DNA of 64,000 bases, taken from positions 620,001 through 684,000 of the forward strand of contig CAVXUW010000004.1 of the NCBI GenBank assembly GCA_963765105.1. The letters run 5' to 3'. A program made the position numbers and the translations under genes. The DNA comes from CALMEC01 sp963765105 (GTDB taxonomy: Bacteria; Actinomycetota; Thermoleophilia; Miltoncostaeales; Miltoncostaeaceae). Below the pieces are notes generated by a model. It was given only the letters and a program-made list of their open reading frames with translations. It ran no database searches and had not been told where the DNA came from. This document shows positions 28,333 through 37,162 of the stretch, piece after piece. Position 1 is the stretch's first letter. Each line of letters begins with the position of its first letter.

Positions 28333-29226
28333 ATGAACGAGTCCCTATCGCCCCGGGACGGCTCGGCCCCTGACGCGGCAGTGCAGATCGAGCTGTCCGT
28401 TGCTCGGCCGACGGCCCACTACATCTCGTCGCTCGCCACCGATCCCAGCATTGGCGACGTTCAGCTGGCACGCCAGCTCGAACTCAGTCCCGAGGCGGTG
28501 GCCTACGCGTTGCGCGTCGGCGGCGGTATCGCCACCGACGAATCGCTCGAGCACGTGGTTCACCGAGCCCGGCGCTCACTGCGGCAGATGCCCGACGACG
28601 CCGCGACCTATGCGCCCCTCTCAATCGAGGGCTGCCTGCGCGCGCCGCTACTCGCCCACTCGCTGCAAGCTGCCCGACTCGCGCGAGCACTGGCCACCGA
28701 GCGAGCCGACGCGGCGTACCTGGCCGGGCTGCTCCATGACCTCGTCGCGTTCAGCCACGGGTCATGCGACGACGCCGGTTGGCACACCGCCAGGATTCTC
28801 AAGGGATGGAACGTCTCGATCGACATCTGCGAGGCGGCAGCCCTGCACCAGTCCGAGCTCCTGCCCAGCTGCCACGTCGCGCGCGCTCTGTGGTTGGCTC
28901 ACCCCATCGCCGACGCCATCGAAGGGACGGTCAGCGACCCCCAGCTGGTCACCCAACGAGCCCGTCAGTGCGGTCTCACAATGAGCCAGCTCGAAGACCT
29001 CGCCTTCGGCGCCGGGAAGTCACCGCTGGAACGAGTTCTCACCGTGACCCAGAGACTGGTGATGCGCACAATCGTTGGGAAGACCTCACAGGAAGCCGCC
29101 GTTGCGCTTGGCGTGTCGTCGAAGACGGTGGACAAACACGTAGACAACGCCTGCCGCCGCCTCGGGGTGAGCGGCCGCAAGGAAGCCATTCCCGTCCTGA
29201 TACGTGACGGAGTCATCGCGCCGTAA
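28333..29226 (+). CDS. HDOD-type domain protein with C-terminal LuxR HTH
   Basis: 297 residues. The middle resembles an HDOD/HD-like domain: YAPLSIEGCLRAPLLAHSLQ, ARLARALATE..YLAGLLHD and ICEAAALHQSELLP, with the metal-binding HD pair only partly kept (LLHD). The C-terminus is a LuxR-type DNA-binding domain: TVTQRLVMRTIVGKTSQEAA, VALGVSSKTVDKHVDNACRR, LGVSGRKEAIPVL. HDOD proteins usually signal through protein contacts; fusion to a LuxR HTH makes this a transcription factor. Start ATG at 28333, after a GGGGC stretch. The divergent lipoprotein and RHS genes are candidate targets (inference). Confidence 0.75.
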   Translation: MNESLSPRDGSAPDAAVQIELSVARPTAHYISSLATDPSIGDVQLARQLELSPEAVAYALRVGGGIATDESLEHVVHRARRSLRQMPDDAATYAPLSIEGCLRAPLLAHSLQAARLARALATERADAAYLAGLLHDLVAFSHGSCDDAGWHTARILKGWNVSIDICEAAALHQSELLPSCHVARALWLAHPIADAIEGTVSDPQLVTQRARQCGLTMSQLEDLAFGAGKSPLERVLTVTQRLVMRTIVGKTSQEAAVALGVSSKTVDKHVDNACRRLGVSGRKEAIPVLIRDGVIAP

Positions 29227-29638
29227 GCGAGGCACAACTCCTGGCTTGGTACCGCCATCAGTCTTCATCGGGATAGGCCAGGCCTCGTCTCCCGCTTAGA
29301 GCCCTGCATCAAGGACCTCGACCGTTCTCGCACGGCGGCGCTCCGCCCGGGCTACCTGCCATTCGCTCGCGGCCAGTGGTCTTCGATGGCACCAACCAAG
29401 TCTCAGATCATCGTCGCCCGTCGGTCAGCTCTTGCCTCTGATCACGCGGCGGCAAGGAACCACTGAGGAACCAGGAGGCCGGCACCGGCTGGGTTGGTCG
29501 GCTCCTCGACAGCGATCTCGGCCACTACCGACCTCTACTCGTAATGATGGGGTCCGGGGTTCGAGCCCTGCGCGGCTTCACTCGCGTGGGCGCACGAACC
29601 GCCTCCTGACGTGACGCCGGACACGTCGCCTGGGTTCG
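29227..29638. other. Intergenic region between convergent genes, no gene seen
   Basis: About 410 bases without a supported gene. The stretch near 29540 (CTCGTAATGATGGGGTCCGG then GGTTCGAGCCC) resembles the 3' half of a tRNA, but a T-arm with proper pairing cannot be formed and no 5' half is present. A similar piece lies near 17690. Confidence 0.35.
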
Positions 29639-30571
29639 TCAGCCCAGTGCGGTCAGGGGGGTGTCTCGGAGGTTCCACACGTCGGCGTTGCTGTCACCGG
29701 ACACGAGCTGGATGAGGCCGGTGTCGTTGAGCTGGCCGATTGGGGTGCACGACAGACCGGCGGCTGAGAAGCGCTCGGCCAGTCGCTGCGGGTGACCCAC
29801 GAGGAGGAAGGCGTAGGACGGAAAGGCACGTACCCACTCATCGAGAGTGACGCCGGTGGGCACGGGCACCGCATCGATGTCGACACGACAGCCGAGGCCA
29901 CCCGCGCTTTCCGCAAACTGGATGAGCGAACCCACAAGGCCCGGCATCGAGACATCACGACCCGACCACACGTCGCCCGACTCCGCGGCCTCAGCTATCA
30001 GGGCGAGATCGGCGGCGGCTGACGATCGGCGCTCCCCGCGCAGGTGACTGAAGAACAATGAACCGTCCGGGCCGGTAACGAGCTCCCCATCGAGACACAC
30101 CGCCAAACACACCGTGTCACCGGGCCGCGCATTTGCCGCCAGCAGCGATTTGGTAGCGGTGCCCAGAGCGAACGTCGACAGGCCCGCCTCGCCCTCCTGC
30201 ACCGTCGTATGGCCACCCACAACCGGCACGCCGTAGAGCTTCGCGGCGATTGCAACGCCCTCCAACACCTCGCGAACGACCCCCTCAGGCCCCACCACCG
30301 TGTCGAGCAGCGCCGACGGACGGCCCCCGGTGGCGGCGATGTCGTTCAGCACCGTCACCACCCCCGCGATACCGGCGACCCGGGGATCGGCCAGGACGAG
30401 CTGCGGACGGATGGCCTCCGCCGCAAGCACGGAGACCCCGTCCGACGCGGGCACGAGCGCGGCGTCGTCGCCGTCGCCACCCACGGTCTCGGCCACGTGA
30501 CGCAGGTGGCGTTTTTCCACTAGCCCGGGGTGTTCGCGCACCGCTTTTGCCAGCTCGGTAAGGTCTGTCAC
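29639..30571 (-). CDS. AIR-synthase-related protein, sll0787-like
   Basis: 310-residue PurM/SelD/HypE/ThiL-fold protein. Hallmarks: GGDGDDAALVPASDG, AGIAGVVTVLNDIAATGGRP (the D-x-A-x-x-G motif of AIR synthases), VVGGHTTVQEGEAGLS (G-G-H-T/E) and SMPGLVGSLIQFAESAGGLG. From memory these match the sll0787 AIR-synthase-like family of Nit1C clusters, although the rest of that cluster is 16 kb away. Probably ATP-dependent; substrate unknown. Start is a GTG whose first base (30571) abuts the ATG of the divergent gene at 30572, leaving no intergenic space. Confidence 0.75.
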   Translation of the reverse strand: MTDLTELAKAVREHPGLVEKRHLRHVAETVGGDGDDAALVPASDGVSVLAAEAIRPQLVLADPRVAGIAGVVTVLNDIAATGGRPSALLDTVVGPEGVVREVLEGVAIAAKLYGVPVVGGHTTVQEGEAGLSTFALGTATKSLLAANARPGDTVCLAVCLDGELVTGPDGSLFFSHLRGERRSSAAADLALIAEAAESGDVWSGRDVSMPGLVGSLIQFAESAGGLGCRVDIDAVPVPTGVTLDEWVRAFPSYAFLLVGHPQRLAERFSAAGLSCTPIGQLNDTGLIQLVSGDSNADVWNLRDTPLTALG

Positions 30572-31954
30572 ATGCCAAGCCTACGTGTCGCCACCGCCGG
30601 TCTTGATCTCATGGCCGAGGCCCTCATTACCCAGGGGGTGGATGTCGAGCCCATCGAATGGACTCCGCCCGCCGGTGGCGATCCCGACGATGTGCGACTG
30701 CTCGTGCGACTTGCCGGCGACGATGTCGATGCCGCGAACGAACTGGCCCTCACCCGCCTGCAGACGGCCCGGCCCATGCTGAACGGAGCAGGGTTAGCCG
30801 GCGATCACATTCCCGGGTTGGAAGGAAAACTCATCCTCCATGCGGGGCCGCCGATCGACTGGGAGCGGATGTGCGCCCCCCAACGCCACGCCGTGATCGG
30901 CGCGTGCATCTTCGAGGGCTGGGCCAACTCCGCCGACGACGCCGCATCGGCCGTTGCCCGCGGTGACATCGCCCTGGCCCCTGGCCACTCCCGTGGCGCG
31001 GCTGGTGCGATGACCGGGGTGATCTCACCGTCGATGGCCGTGTGGGAGGTACGCGACGCCGAGAGCGGTGTGGAGGCGTGGTCGCCGTTTTGTGACGGCC
31101 CGGGCGATGCGTTCTGGCTGGGGGTCGGCAACGCCGAAGCCATCCGTCGTCAGCGTGTCTTCGCCGAGCAGGTGGCCCCGGGCTTCGACGCGGCACTCAA
31201 AAGTCGGGGGCCCGTCGACGTCTTTGCCCTGTGCGCACAGGCGATCGCGATGGGCGACGACTGCCACATGCGCCACCAAGCCGCGACCATGCTCCTGCTG
31301 CGTGATGTGCTCCCGGCCATGGCCGAACATGCCCCGCAGGCGGTGCTCCCAACTGCGCAGATGACCTCCACCAACGGGCACTTCGCGCTGACGCTCACCA
31401 TCGCCGCCTGCCGCGCCGCCTTGGCAACCACTCAGGGCATCCGCGGGTCGAGCCTCGTGACCTTTATCAGCCGAAACGGCGTCGACGCTGCGGTCATGCT
31501 CGCCGGGATGCCGGGTCGGTGGTTTACCGCACCGTCGCCGTTGGTGGGCGACCCGCTGTATCGCCCCGGGTTCACCGACGCCGACGCGGCAGCCGACATC
31601 GGCGACTCGGCGCTGGTTGAATGCGCCGGGCTCGGGGGTGCGGCGAGCGCCGCAAGCCCCGGCGTGGCCGCGTTCCTGGGCGGGGGCCTCGCCGACGCCA
31701 TCGAGCGCACCCGCATGATGGACGACATCTGCATCGCTACGAGCGAACGTTTCCGCATCCCCACCCTGGACGGTGAGGGGACCCCCATCGGCGTCGATGC
31801 GCGTGCCTGCCTCGACACTCGGCAGACGCCACTGATCAACACGGGGATCCTGCACCGGGTTGACGGCGGGCAGATCGGCGCGGGCATCGCCCGCGTTCCA
31901 CTCGAGCCGTTTCGCGACGCGCTGGCGGCGTTGGCCACCGACCTCGCCCCCTGA
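30572..31954 (+). CDS. DUF1116 protein (AllG/YlbE-like, oxamate carbamoyltransferase subunit homologue)
   Basis: 460 residues with diagnostic DUF1116 strings: LILHAGPPIDWERMCAPQRH, AVIGACIFEGWANSADDAAS, GAMTGVISPSMAVWEVRD, AIAMGDDCHMRHQAATMLLL and STNGHFALTLTIAACRA. E. coli AllG (YlbE) acts with AllF (FdrA) and AllH (YlbF) as oxamate carbamoyltransferase, forming carbamoyl phosphate from oxalurate in allantoin breakdown. No AllF is visible in the window. The start at 30572 is needed to keep the family N-terminus (RVATAGLDLMAEALITQGVD). Coupled to the DUF2877 gene downstream. Confidence 0.85.
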   Translation: MPSLRVATAGLDLMAEALITQGVDVEPIEWTPPAGGDPDDVRLLVRLAGDDVDAANELALTRLQTARPMLNGAGLAGDHIPGLEGKLILHAGPPIDWERMCAPQRHAVIGACIFEGWANSADDAASAVARGDIALAPGHSRGAAGAMTGVISPSMAVWEVRDAESGVEAWSPFCDGPGDAFWLGVGNAEAIRRQRVFAEQVAPGFDAALKSRGPVDVFALCAQAIAMGDDCHMRHQAATMLLLRDVLPAMAEHAPQAVLPTAQMTSTNGHFALTLTIAACRAALATTQGIRGSSLVTFISRNGVDAAVMLAGMPGRWFTAPSPLVGDPLYRPGFTDADAAADIGDSALVECAGLGGAASAASPGVAAFLGGGLADAIERTRMMDDICIATSERFRIPTLDGEGTPIGVDARACLDTRQTPLINTGILHRVDGGQIGAGIARVPLEPFRDALAALATDLAP

Positions 31955-31971
31955 CCCTCCGGGCACATGAA

Positions 31972-32652
31972 GTGGGGCGCTACGCCCGTGGCATCGCCGA
32001 GGGGCGGGTGATGGCCTGTGGCGCCGGCTGGGCATGGCTTCGCGCTCCGTCGGGGGTGGTCCATCTGGCCGACACCCGCGGCCCGCGCGGACCCCTCACC
32101 ACCATCGTCGACACTGTGCCCATCCTTGCCCCCGGCGATGGGGTGAGCATCGACCTCAGTGGAGCCCGGCTGTGGACGACACCCCCGGCGCCCCGCCTGG
32201 GCGACCCGGATGCGGTACGCGCAACCTGTGAGGTGGTGCGCCCGCACGTGTGGAACGATCCACGTGCCTTCCGCCTGGGCCACGAACCGTTTGCGGCGCT
32301 GGCGTCCGACCTTGTGGAACGCGGCCCCGGTTTGACGCCGGCGGGAGCAGACGCCGTCACCGGCTACATCTACGCGCTACGTGCCCTCACATCGGCCCCG
32401 ACGCACGCCGACGAGCTGCCAGTGCCACAGAGCGAGCCGGCCCGGTCCCTCCTGCGCGCCGCCGACGCTGGCGAGGCGTTCGATGCCGTCGCGGTGATGC
32501 TCCACACACTGGTGCGTGGCGATGGCCCCGCTCTGCCCGCTGCCGTGCGCAGGCTCACTCGCCTGGGTCGTACCACCGGCCGGGCCTACCTCACCGGGAT
32601 GGTGTGTGCGCTCACGCGGCCCGGGGGGCCCGCGGAACGCGCCGAATCATGA
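31972..32652 (+). CDS. DUF2877 protein (AllH/YlbF-like)
   Basis: 226 residues. The motif ERGPGLTPAGADAVTGYIYA is the DUF2877 signature (G-x-G-L-T-P-S/A-G-x-D-x-x-x-G). DUF2877 proteins pair with DUF1116 and FdrA proteins; E. coli AllH is the third subunit of oxamate carbamoyltransferase. The C-terminus RRLTRLGRTTGRAYLTGMVC fits the family. The start is uncertain: a GTG at 31972 is used, but the frame is open to the previous stop and upstream residues TLRAHEVG look family-like, so a non-standard start near 31951 is possible. Ends within six bases of the convergent small gene. Confidence 0.8.
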   Translation: MGRYARGIAEGRVMACGAGWAWLRAPSGVVHLADTRGPRGPLTTIVDTVPILAPGDGVSIDLSGARLWTTPPAPRLGDPDAVRATCEVVRPHVWNDPRAFRLGHEPFAALASDLVERGPGLTPAGADAVTGYIYALRALTSAPTHADELPVPQSEPARSLLRAADAGEAFDAVAVMLHTLVRGDGPALPAAVRRLTRLGRTTGRAYLTGMVCALTRPGGPAERAES

Positions 32653-32862
32653 AACGCGTGAGGTGATGATGTGGTCGCCCAGCGGGCAGTGGAAGACCAG
32701 GCAGCCTTCGTCCTCGAGGTGGCCGAGGCACGTGCAGTCGCATCCGTGGTCGGTGCAGGGCCGCTTCACACGGGCGAGGATTCCGCCGTCACGCACGGGC
32801 ACGAGGTCCGGGTAGAGCTCGGATACGTCGGAGGCGAGCGGCCGGAGTGCTGTCGTCGTCAT
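32647..32862 (-). CDS. Small Cys/His-rich protein, possible metal-binding
   Basis: 71 residues; the second half is RPCTDHGCDCTCLGHLEDEG followed by CLVFHCPLGDH: six Cys and four His, suggesting a zinc- or Fe-S-binding knuckle. Its ATG overlaps the stop of the upstream CapD-like gene (ATGA), so it is coupled to that gene and likely real. It ends head-on with the DUF2877 gene, overlapping by six bases. Function unknown. Confidence 0.6.
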   Translation of the reverse strand: MTTTALRPLASDVSELYPDLVPVRDGGILARVKRPCTDHGCDCTCLGHLEDEGCLVFHCPLGDHIITSRVS

Positions 32863-34787
32863 GCGGAATTGTCCTCACGTGCGGGGGATTGCGTGTCAAG
32901 AAGTTCGGAGCGGGACCCTACATCCCTGCCGGCACGAAGGGTCCTCCACAAGACATCGGCAGTACCGACGGCATCACCGTCGGCGGCCCGTTCCTCCAAA
33001 AGTTCAAGTCCCAACCGCAGAGCGACGGGGTCGAGTGGAGGGCGAGTCGCGCGTCGGATCTTGCCATATCTTGTGGGTCGTATTTCTTCGTCAATGTTAA
33101 AGAGCTCTTCACCGAGCTTTTCTCCCGGACGAATTCCCACAACGTCGATGGCGATATCGCGGCCGGGTTCACTCCCGGAGAGGCGAATCATGTTCTCCGC
33201 CAGGTCCATGATCTTCACGGGTTCGCCCATGTCCAGGACGAAGATGTCGCCCCCGTCGGCGATGCCCGTGGCCTCGATGACGAGCTGGACCGCCTCGGGG
33301 ATGGTCATGAAGTAGCGCGTCATCTCGGCGTGGGTGACGGTGACGGGCCCGCCCGCCGCGATCTGCTGGCGAAAGATGGGGACGACCGAACCGCTGCTGC
33401 CCAAGACGTTGCCGAACCGCACCGCGGCGAAGCGGGTGCTTGCCCCCGCGGCGCGCGATTCGATCACACGCTCCGCCAGGGCCTTGGAGGCGCCCATCAC
33501 GGTCTTCGGCTCCACGGCCTTGTCGGTGGAGATGAGGCAGAACCGTTCGACCCCATGGCTTTCGGCGAGGGCGGCGAGGCCGTTGGTGGCGAGGGCGTTG
33601 TTGACGATGGCCTGGATGGGGTTCAGCTCCATCATGGGCACGTGCTTGTAGGCGGCCGCATGGAAGATGATCGCCGGGCGATGCTCCACGAGCACGCGCT
33701 CCATCGCGGCGGTGTCGCGACAGTCGGCGATGATGGGCGTCACCTGACCACGGCCACGAATTTGACGGTCGATCTCGAACAGGTTGTTCTCGGCGTGATC
33801 GACGATCACGAGCTTGGCCGGGCCGGCACGAAGCACCTGGCGACACAACTCGGAGCCGATGGAGCCGCCCGCTCCCGTGATGAGCACCGACTTACCGTTG
33901 AGGTAGCGCGAGACGTTGGCAAAGTCGACCTTCACCGGCTCACGGCCGAGGAGGTCCTCGACGCTCACATCTCGCAGCTGCCGCACGGTGACCTCGCCCG
34001 AGATCAGCTCGGGCAGCCCAGGAAGCGTCTTGCAGGCAACCCCGGCGGCGCGGCAGACCTCAACGATCTCTTTGCGCACGATGCCGGGCGCCGAGGGCAT
34101 GGCGATGATGACCTCGTCGATGTCAGAGTCGCGCAGGGCGCTCTTGAGCTGGTCGCGCCCTCCGAGCACGCGCACGCCCTGCACACGCAGCCCAGCCTTG
34201 CGCGGGTCGTCGTCGATGATGCCGACGGGGTTGTACCCCATCGATCGGTTGCGCTGCATCTCGCGCAGCATCGTGTTGCCGGCATCGCCGGCGCCACAGA
34301 TGAGCACCTCACGGCCCTTGCGAGCAAAGAGCTCGTTGCGTCCGGGGCGCTCCTTGAGGCTGCGCACGGCAAAGCGCGCCCCGCCCACCAGGGTCAGCGT
34401 GATGAAGAAGTCGAGTACGAGCACCCCGCGCGGGATGATGACGTCGCGGCCGTTGCGACGCTCCACCGGATGCCAAAACGAGCCGACGGTGGTGACGATG
34501 ACGCTCGACAGAACGACTGCGGCAACGATGGCTTGCAGGTCACGGATACTCGTGAACCGCCACCACTTGCTGTAGAAGCGCGCCGCAACGAAAACAAGGA
34601 ATTTGATTCCGATGACGACCCCAATGGTCGCGACGAACAGCTCTTGGTAGACGCCGGTCATCCCTCCGTCGAAACGGAACGTGAACGCCAGCCACCACGC
34701 AAGCGCGACGAGGGCGACATCGATCACGACTTGCCCCACACGGTGTGCGTGGCGCCGCCAGCCGCGTATTGCAGGCAGGAGTCTCAC
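32859..34787 (-). CDS. Nucleoside-diphosphate-sugar epimerase/dehydratase (CapD/WbpM/PglF type)
   Basis: 642 residues. Four transmembrane helices at the N-terminus (residues about 15-150), a first Rossmann domain (REVLICGAGDAGNTMLREMQ), then the catalytic SDR domain with KSVLITGAGGSIGSELCRQ near residue 300, HAAAYKHVPMMELNP, the active-site region CLISTDKAVEPKTVMGASKA (Met replaces Tyr of YxxxK, normal for this 4,6-dehydratase family) and AVRFGNVLGSSGSVVPIF. It converts UDP-GlcNAc-type sugars to 4-keto-6-deoxy sugars for surface glycans. It heads a leftward unit with the Cys-rich protein; polysaccharide genes flank it upstream. Confidence 0.93.
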   Translation of the reverse strand: MRLLPAIRGWRRHAHRVGQVVIDVALVALAWWLAFTFRFDGGMTGVYQELFVATIGVVIGIKFLVFVAARFYSKWWRFTSIRDLQAIVAAVVLSSVIVTTVGSFWHPVERRNGRDVIIPRGVLVLDFFITLTLVGGARFAVRSLKERPGRNELFARKGREVLICGAGDAGNTMLREMQRNRSMGYNPVGIIDDDPRKAGLRVQGVRVLGGRDQLKSALRDSDIDEVIIAMPSAPGIVRKEIVEVCRAAGVACKTLPGLPELISGEVTVRQLRDVSVEDLLGREPVKVDFANVSRYLNGKSVLITGAGGSIGSELCRQVLRAGPAKLVIVDHAENNLFEIDRQIRGRGQVTPIIADCRDTAAMERVLVEHRPAIIFHAAAYKHVPMMELNPIQAIVNNALATNGLAALAESHGVERFCLISTDKAVEPKTVMGASKALAERVIESRAAGASTRFAAVRFGNVLGSSGSVVPIFRQQIAAGGPVTVTHAEMTRYFMTIPEAVQLVIEATGIADGGDIFVLDMGEPVKIMDLAENMIRLSGSEPGRDIAIDVVGIRPGEKLGEELFNIDEEIRPTRYGKIRRATRPPLDPVALRLGLELLEERAADGDAVGTADVLWRTLRAGRDVGSRSELLDTQSPAREDNSA

Positions 34788-34848
34788 CGGTCGGTGAGTC
34801 TAGCGTCCCATCCCGGGATACGAGATCGAATCCGGCATCAGGGCCGGG

Positions 34849-35862
34849 CTACGAACGTCGGGCCGCCGGCTCCAGGATTGCGTCGATCAAGACGTTGGGA
34901 TCACGCAGGGGGGGTCGCTCGGTGCGATTTCGGTGGGAGATGAGAACGTCCTCGACGGTGTGAACACGGTGGAGGCGTCCCTCGTCGATGAGACGCTGGT
35001 CGACGGCGCCGAGACGGCCGGCAAACGGGGTGTAGGCCGGTACGCCCAGGGCGACGGCCTCCCGGTTCATCGTCCCACCGGCACTCACCACCAAATCTGC
35101 CAGGCCGACGAGGGTGGGTCCGTCGACTGGGCGCTCCGGGACGATCACTCCCCGCCCGATAAGGCTTCTCCGCTGGTCATCGGTACGTGGAAGAACCACA
35201 ACCTGTACATCAACTTGAGGGTGAGATACCGCCTCGAGAATTCCGGAGAACAGTTCCGTTGACTTCCCTCGGTGGTAGAGGGTGACCTCGGGGGCGGGAC
35301 GAAGCACGGCCACGATGGCCTCGGAACGTAGGCCGAGTTCGCCGGCCACGCTCGCATCGGGAACATGGTCGGCCAGGTAGTACTCCTCTTTGAGCCCCGG
35401 ATAGCGCACCAACTTCGGGGAACGCATCCCGTACTTCGCCAGAGACGTCTCCGGAATTGCGTCCGGAACGAGCACTCGAGTGGCAAAACGGCCGTTCCAA
35501 TGGTGCATCACGGTCGCAAACTCATAGTCGAACATCGTGACCTGAGGGGTACCGGCAAGGCGGGCGGCAACGGGTTGATCGGTCGATCCATGCGCAACGG
35601 CCAGGTCAAACCGTTCATGTCGGGCGAAGCGCACCAACGTCGACGTGCGGTCGACGGCCGCCCGGCCCTTGGCACGGATGCTTCCTCCCCCATGCGCGCC
35701 CACCACCGTGTGCTCGATGCCAAACCGCTCGAGCAGCCCAACGGTCTGGGCGAATTCACGCGCGGTGACGGTCACCTCGTGGCCACGAGCCCGGAGCCGT
35801 GCAATCAGCGGTCGAAAGATCACCACGTGTGGCGAGTTGGTGATGTCGACCCAGATGCGCAC
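34849..35862 (-). CDS. DUF354 family glycosyltransferase-like protein
   Basis: 337 residues. N-terminus MRIWVDITNSPHVVIFRPLI and later LADLVVSAGGTMNREAVALG then VPAYTPFAGRLGAVDQRL are typical of DUF354, a GT-B-fold group related to UDP-GlcNAc 2-epimerases and MurG-like transferases found in polysaccharide clusters. Its sugar substrate is not known. It sits between the dehydratase and the DegT aminotransferase on the same strand with short gaps, consistent with one glycan-biosynthesis operon. Confidence 0.85.
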   Translation of the reverse strand: MRIWVDITNSPHVVIFRPLIARLRARGHEVTVTAREFAQTVGLLERFGIEHTVVGAHGGGSIRAKGRAAVDRTSTLVRFARHERFDLAVAHGSTDQPVAARLAGTPQVTMFDYEFATVMHHWNGRFATRVLVPDAIPETSLAKYGMRSPKLVRYPGLKEEYYLADHVPDASVAGELGLRSEAIVAVLRPAPEVTLYHRGKSTELFSGILEAVSHPQVDVQVVVLPRTDDQRRSLIGRGVIVPERPVDGPTLVGLADLVVSAGGTMNREAVALGVPAYTPFAGRLGAVDQRLIDEGRLHRVHTVEDVLISHRNRTERPPLRDPNVLIDAILEPAARRS

Positions 35863-35877
35863 CGCGGAGCGTGCGGC

Positions 35878-36996
35878 CTACGCCGCAGCGACAGATGAGG
35901 CAACGGCTGTGGACACCACGCCCACCACCGTGTCGATTTGCTCCCGCGTGAGGTTCGGGTGCATCGGCAGAGCAAGCCCCGTGTTCGCGTGTTCCTCGGC
36001 CACGGGCAACGAACCTGCCGCGTATCCGAGGTGTTCGAACACCGGCTGCAGGTGCATGGGAATGCCGTAGTAGACAGCGGCCCCCACACCGGCGTCGGCC
36101 AGTGCGGCGCGGATGGTGTCACGCTCGGGATGACGGGCAACGTAGAGGTGGTAGACGTGCCGGGCCCCATCACGCTCAACCGGCAGTGCCATGTACTCGC
36201 CCAGCCCCGCCTCCCGATACCACTCGGCGGCTTGGCGACGGGCGTCGTTCCATGCGTTGAGGTGCGGAAGAAAGACTCGGGCCACGGCCGCTTGCAACGA
36301 GTCGAGCCGCGAGTTGTAGCCGACCTCCTCGAAGGTCACCTTGTCGGCCGAACCGTGGAACCGCAGGCGCCGAATACGCTCCGCCAAGGCCTCGTCCCGT
36401 GCGACGATCATGCCGCCGTCGCCGATGGCCGGGAAGTTCTTGGTGGGGAAGAAGCTAAAGGTCACAACGTCGGCTTGGGTACCGACCACCGCGCCGTTGT
36501 CGGCGGCGCCGAACGACTGGGCGGCGTCTTGAATGACCGACAGACCTCGCTCGGCGGCAAGCGCGAGCAGCGCCGTCATCTCGGCCGGATGACCGAAGAT
36601 GTCGACCGGAATAATGGCCTTCGTCTTCTCGGTGATCGCTCGGGCCGTGGCCTCGGGGTCGATCGTCGAGGTCTCGGGGTCGATGTCCACGAACACAGGG
36701 GTGGCGCCAATACGAGCGATGGCTTCAGCGGTGGCATAGAAGGTGTAGGGCGTGGTGATGACCTCATCACCCGGAGCCACATCAAGCGCCTGGAGTGCGA
36801 TGACCAGCGCATCGGTTCCGTTGGCGACACCCACGCATGGTCGGCCATTGAGGCGCTCTGACAGCTCGGCCTCCAGCTTCTTCACCTCGGGCCCGAGGAT
36901 GAATTGTCCCGTGTCGAGCACGCCGGCGATGGCCGCGTCGAGTTGCGGGCGAAGGGGCCGGTACTGGCCCTGGATGTCCATCAGTGGAATGCTCAT
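35878..36996 (-). CDS. DegT/DnrJ/EryC1/StrS family sugar aminotransferase
   Basis: 372-residue PLP enzyme that aminates a keto-sugar nucleotide. Motifs: SIPLMDIQGQYRPLRPQLD, VGVANGTDALVIALQALDVA, DEVITTPYTFYATAEAIA, IQDAAQSFGA, and the PLP-lysine motif VTFSFFPTKNFPAIGDGGMI. C-terminal HVYHLYVARH and IPMHLQPVFEHLGYAAGSLP also fit. It would use the 4-keto product of the CapD-type dehydratase, giving an amino-deoxy sugar. The start at 36996 is chosen by family N-terminus and the AAGGAAAAGG just upstream; the frame is open far upstream without support. Confidence 0.93.
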   Translation of the reverse strand: MSIPLMDIQGQYRPLRPQLDAAIAGVLDTGQFILGPEVKKLEAELSERLNGRPCVGVANGTDALVIALQALDVAPGDEVITTPYTFYATAEAIARIGATPVFVDIDPETSTIDPEATARAITEKTKAIIPVDIFGHPAEMTALLALAAERGLSVIQDAAQSFGAADNGAVVGTQADVVTFSFFPTKNFPAIGDGGMIVARDEALAERIRRLRFHGSADKVTFEEVGYNSRLDSLQAAVARVFLPHLNAWNDARRQAAEWYREAGLGEYMALPVERDGARHVYHLYVARHPERDTIRAALADAGVGAAVYYGIPMHLQPVFEHLGYAAGSLPVAEEHANTGLALPMHPNLTREQIDTVVGVVSTAVASSVAAA

Positions 36997-37162
36997 GACC
37001 TTTTCCTTGGGTCGACCAGCGGCGGAGTTTAGCAGCGGCCCCTGTCGCCCCCCGACCGGCGGGTTTGGGTTTGGCGGCGAGGTCTGATCGGGTACCGTGG
37101 GCCGGTCGACGCCGCCATTTCTCCCGCAAACGCAGGCGCAATTGACCGACAAGGAGCATTTC

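Noticed and set aside
29540..29600. tRNA-like 3' half (TTCGAGCC loop), with a similar stretch near 17690
   Set aside because: No 5' half, no acceptor pairing and a T-stem that does not pair; not called as a tRNA or attachment site.
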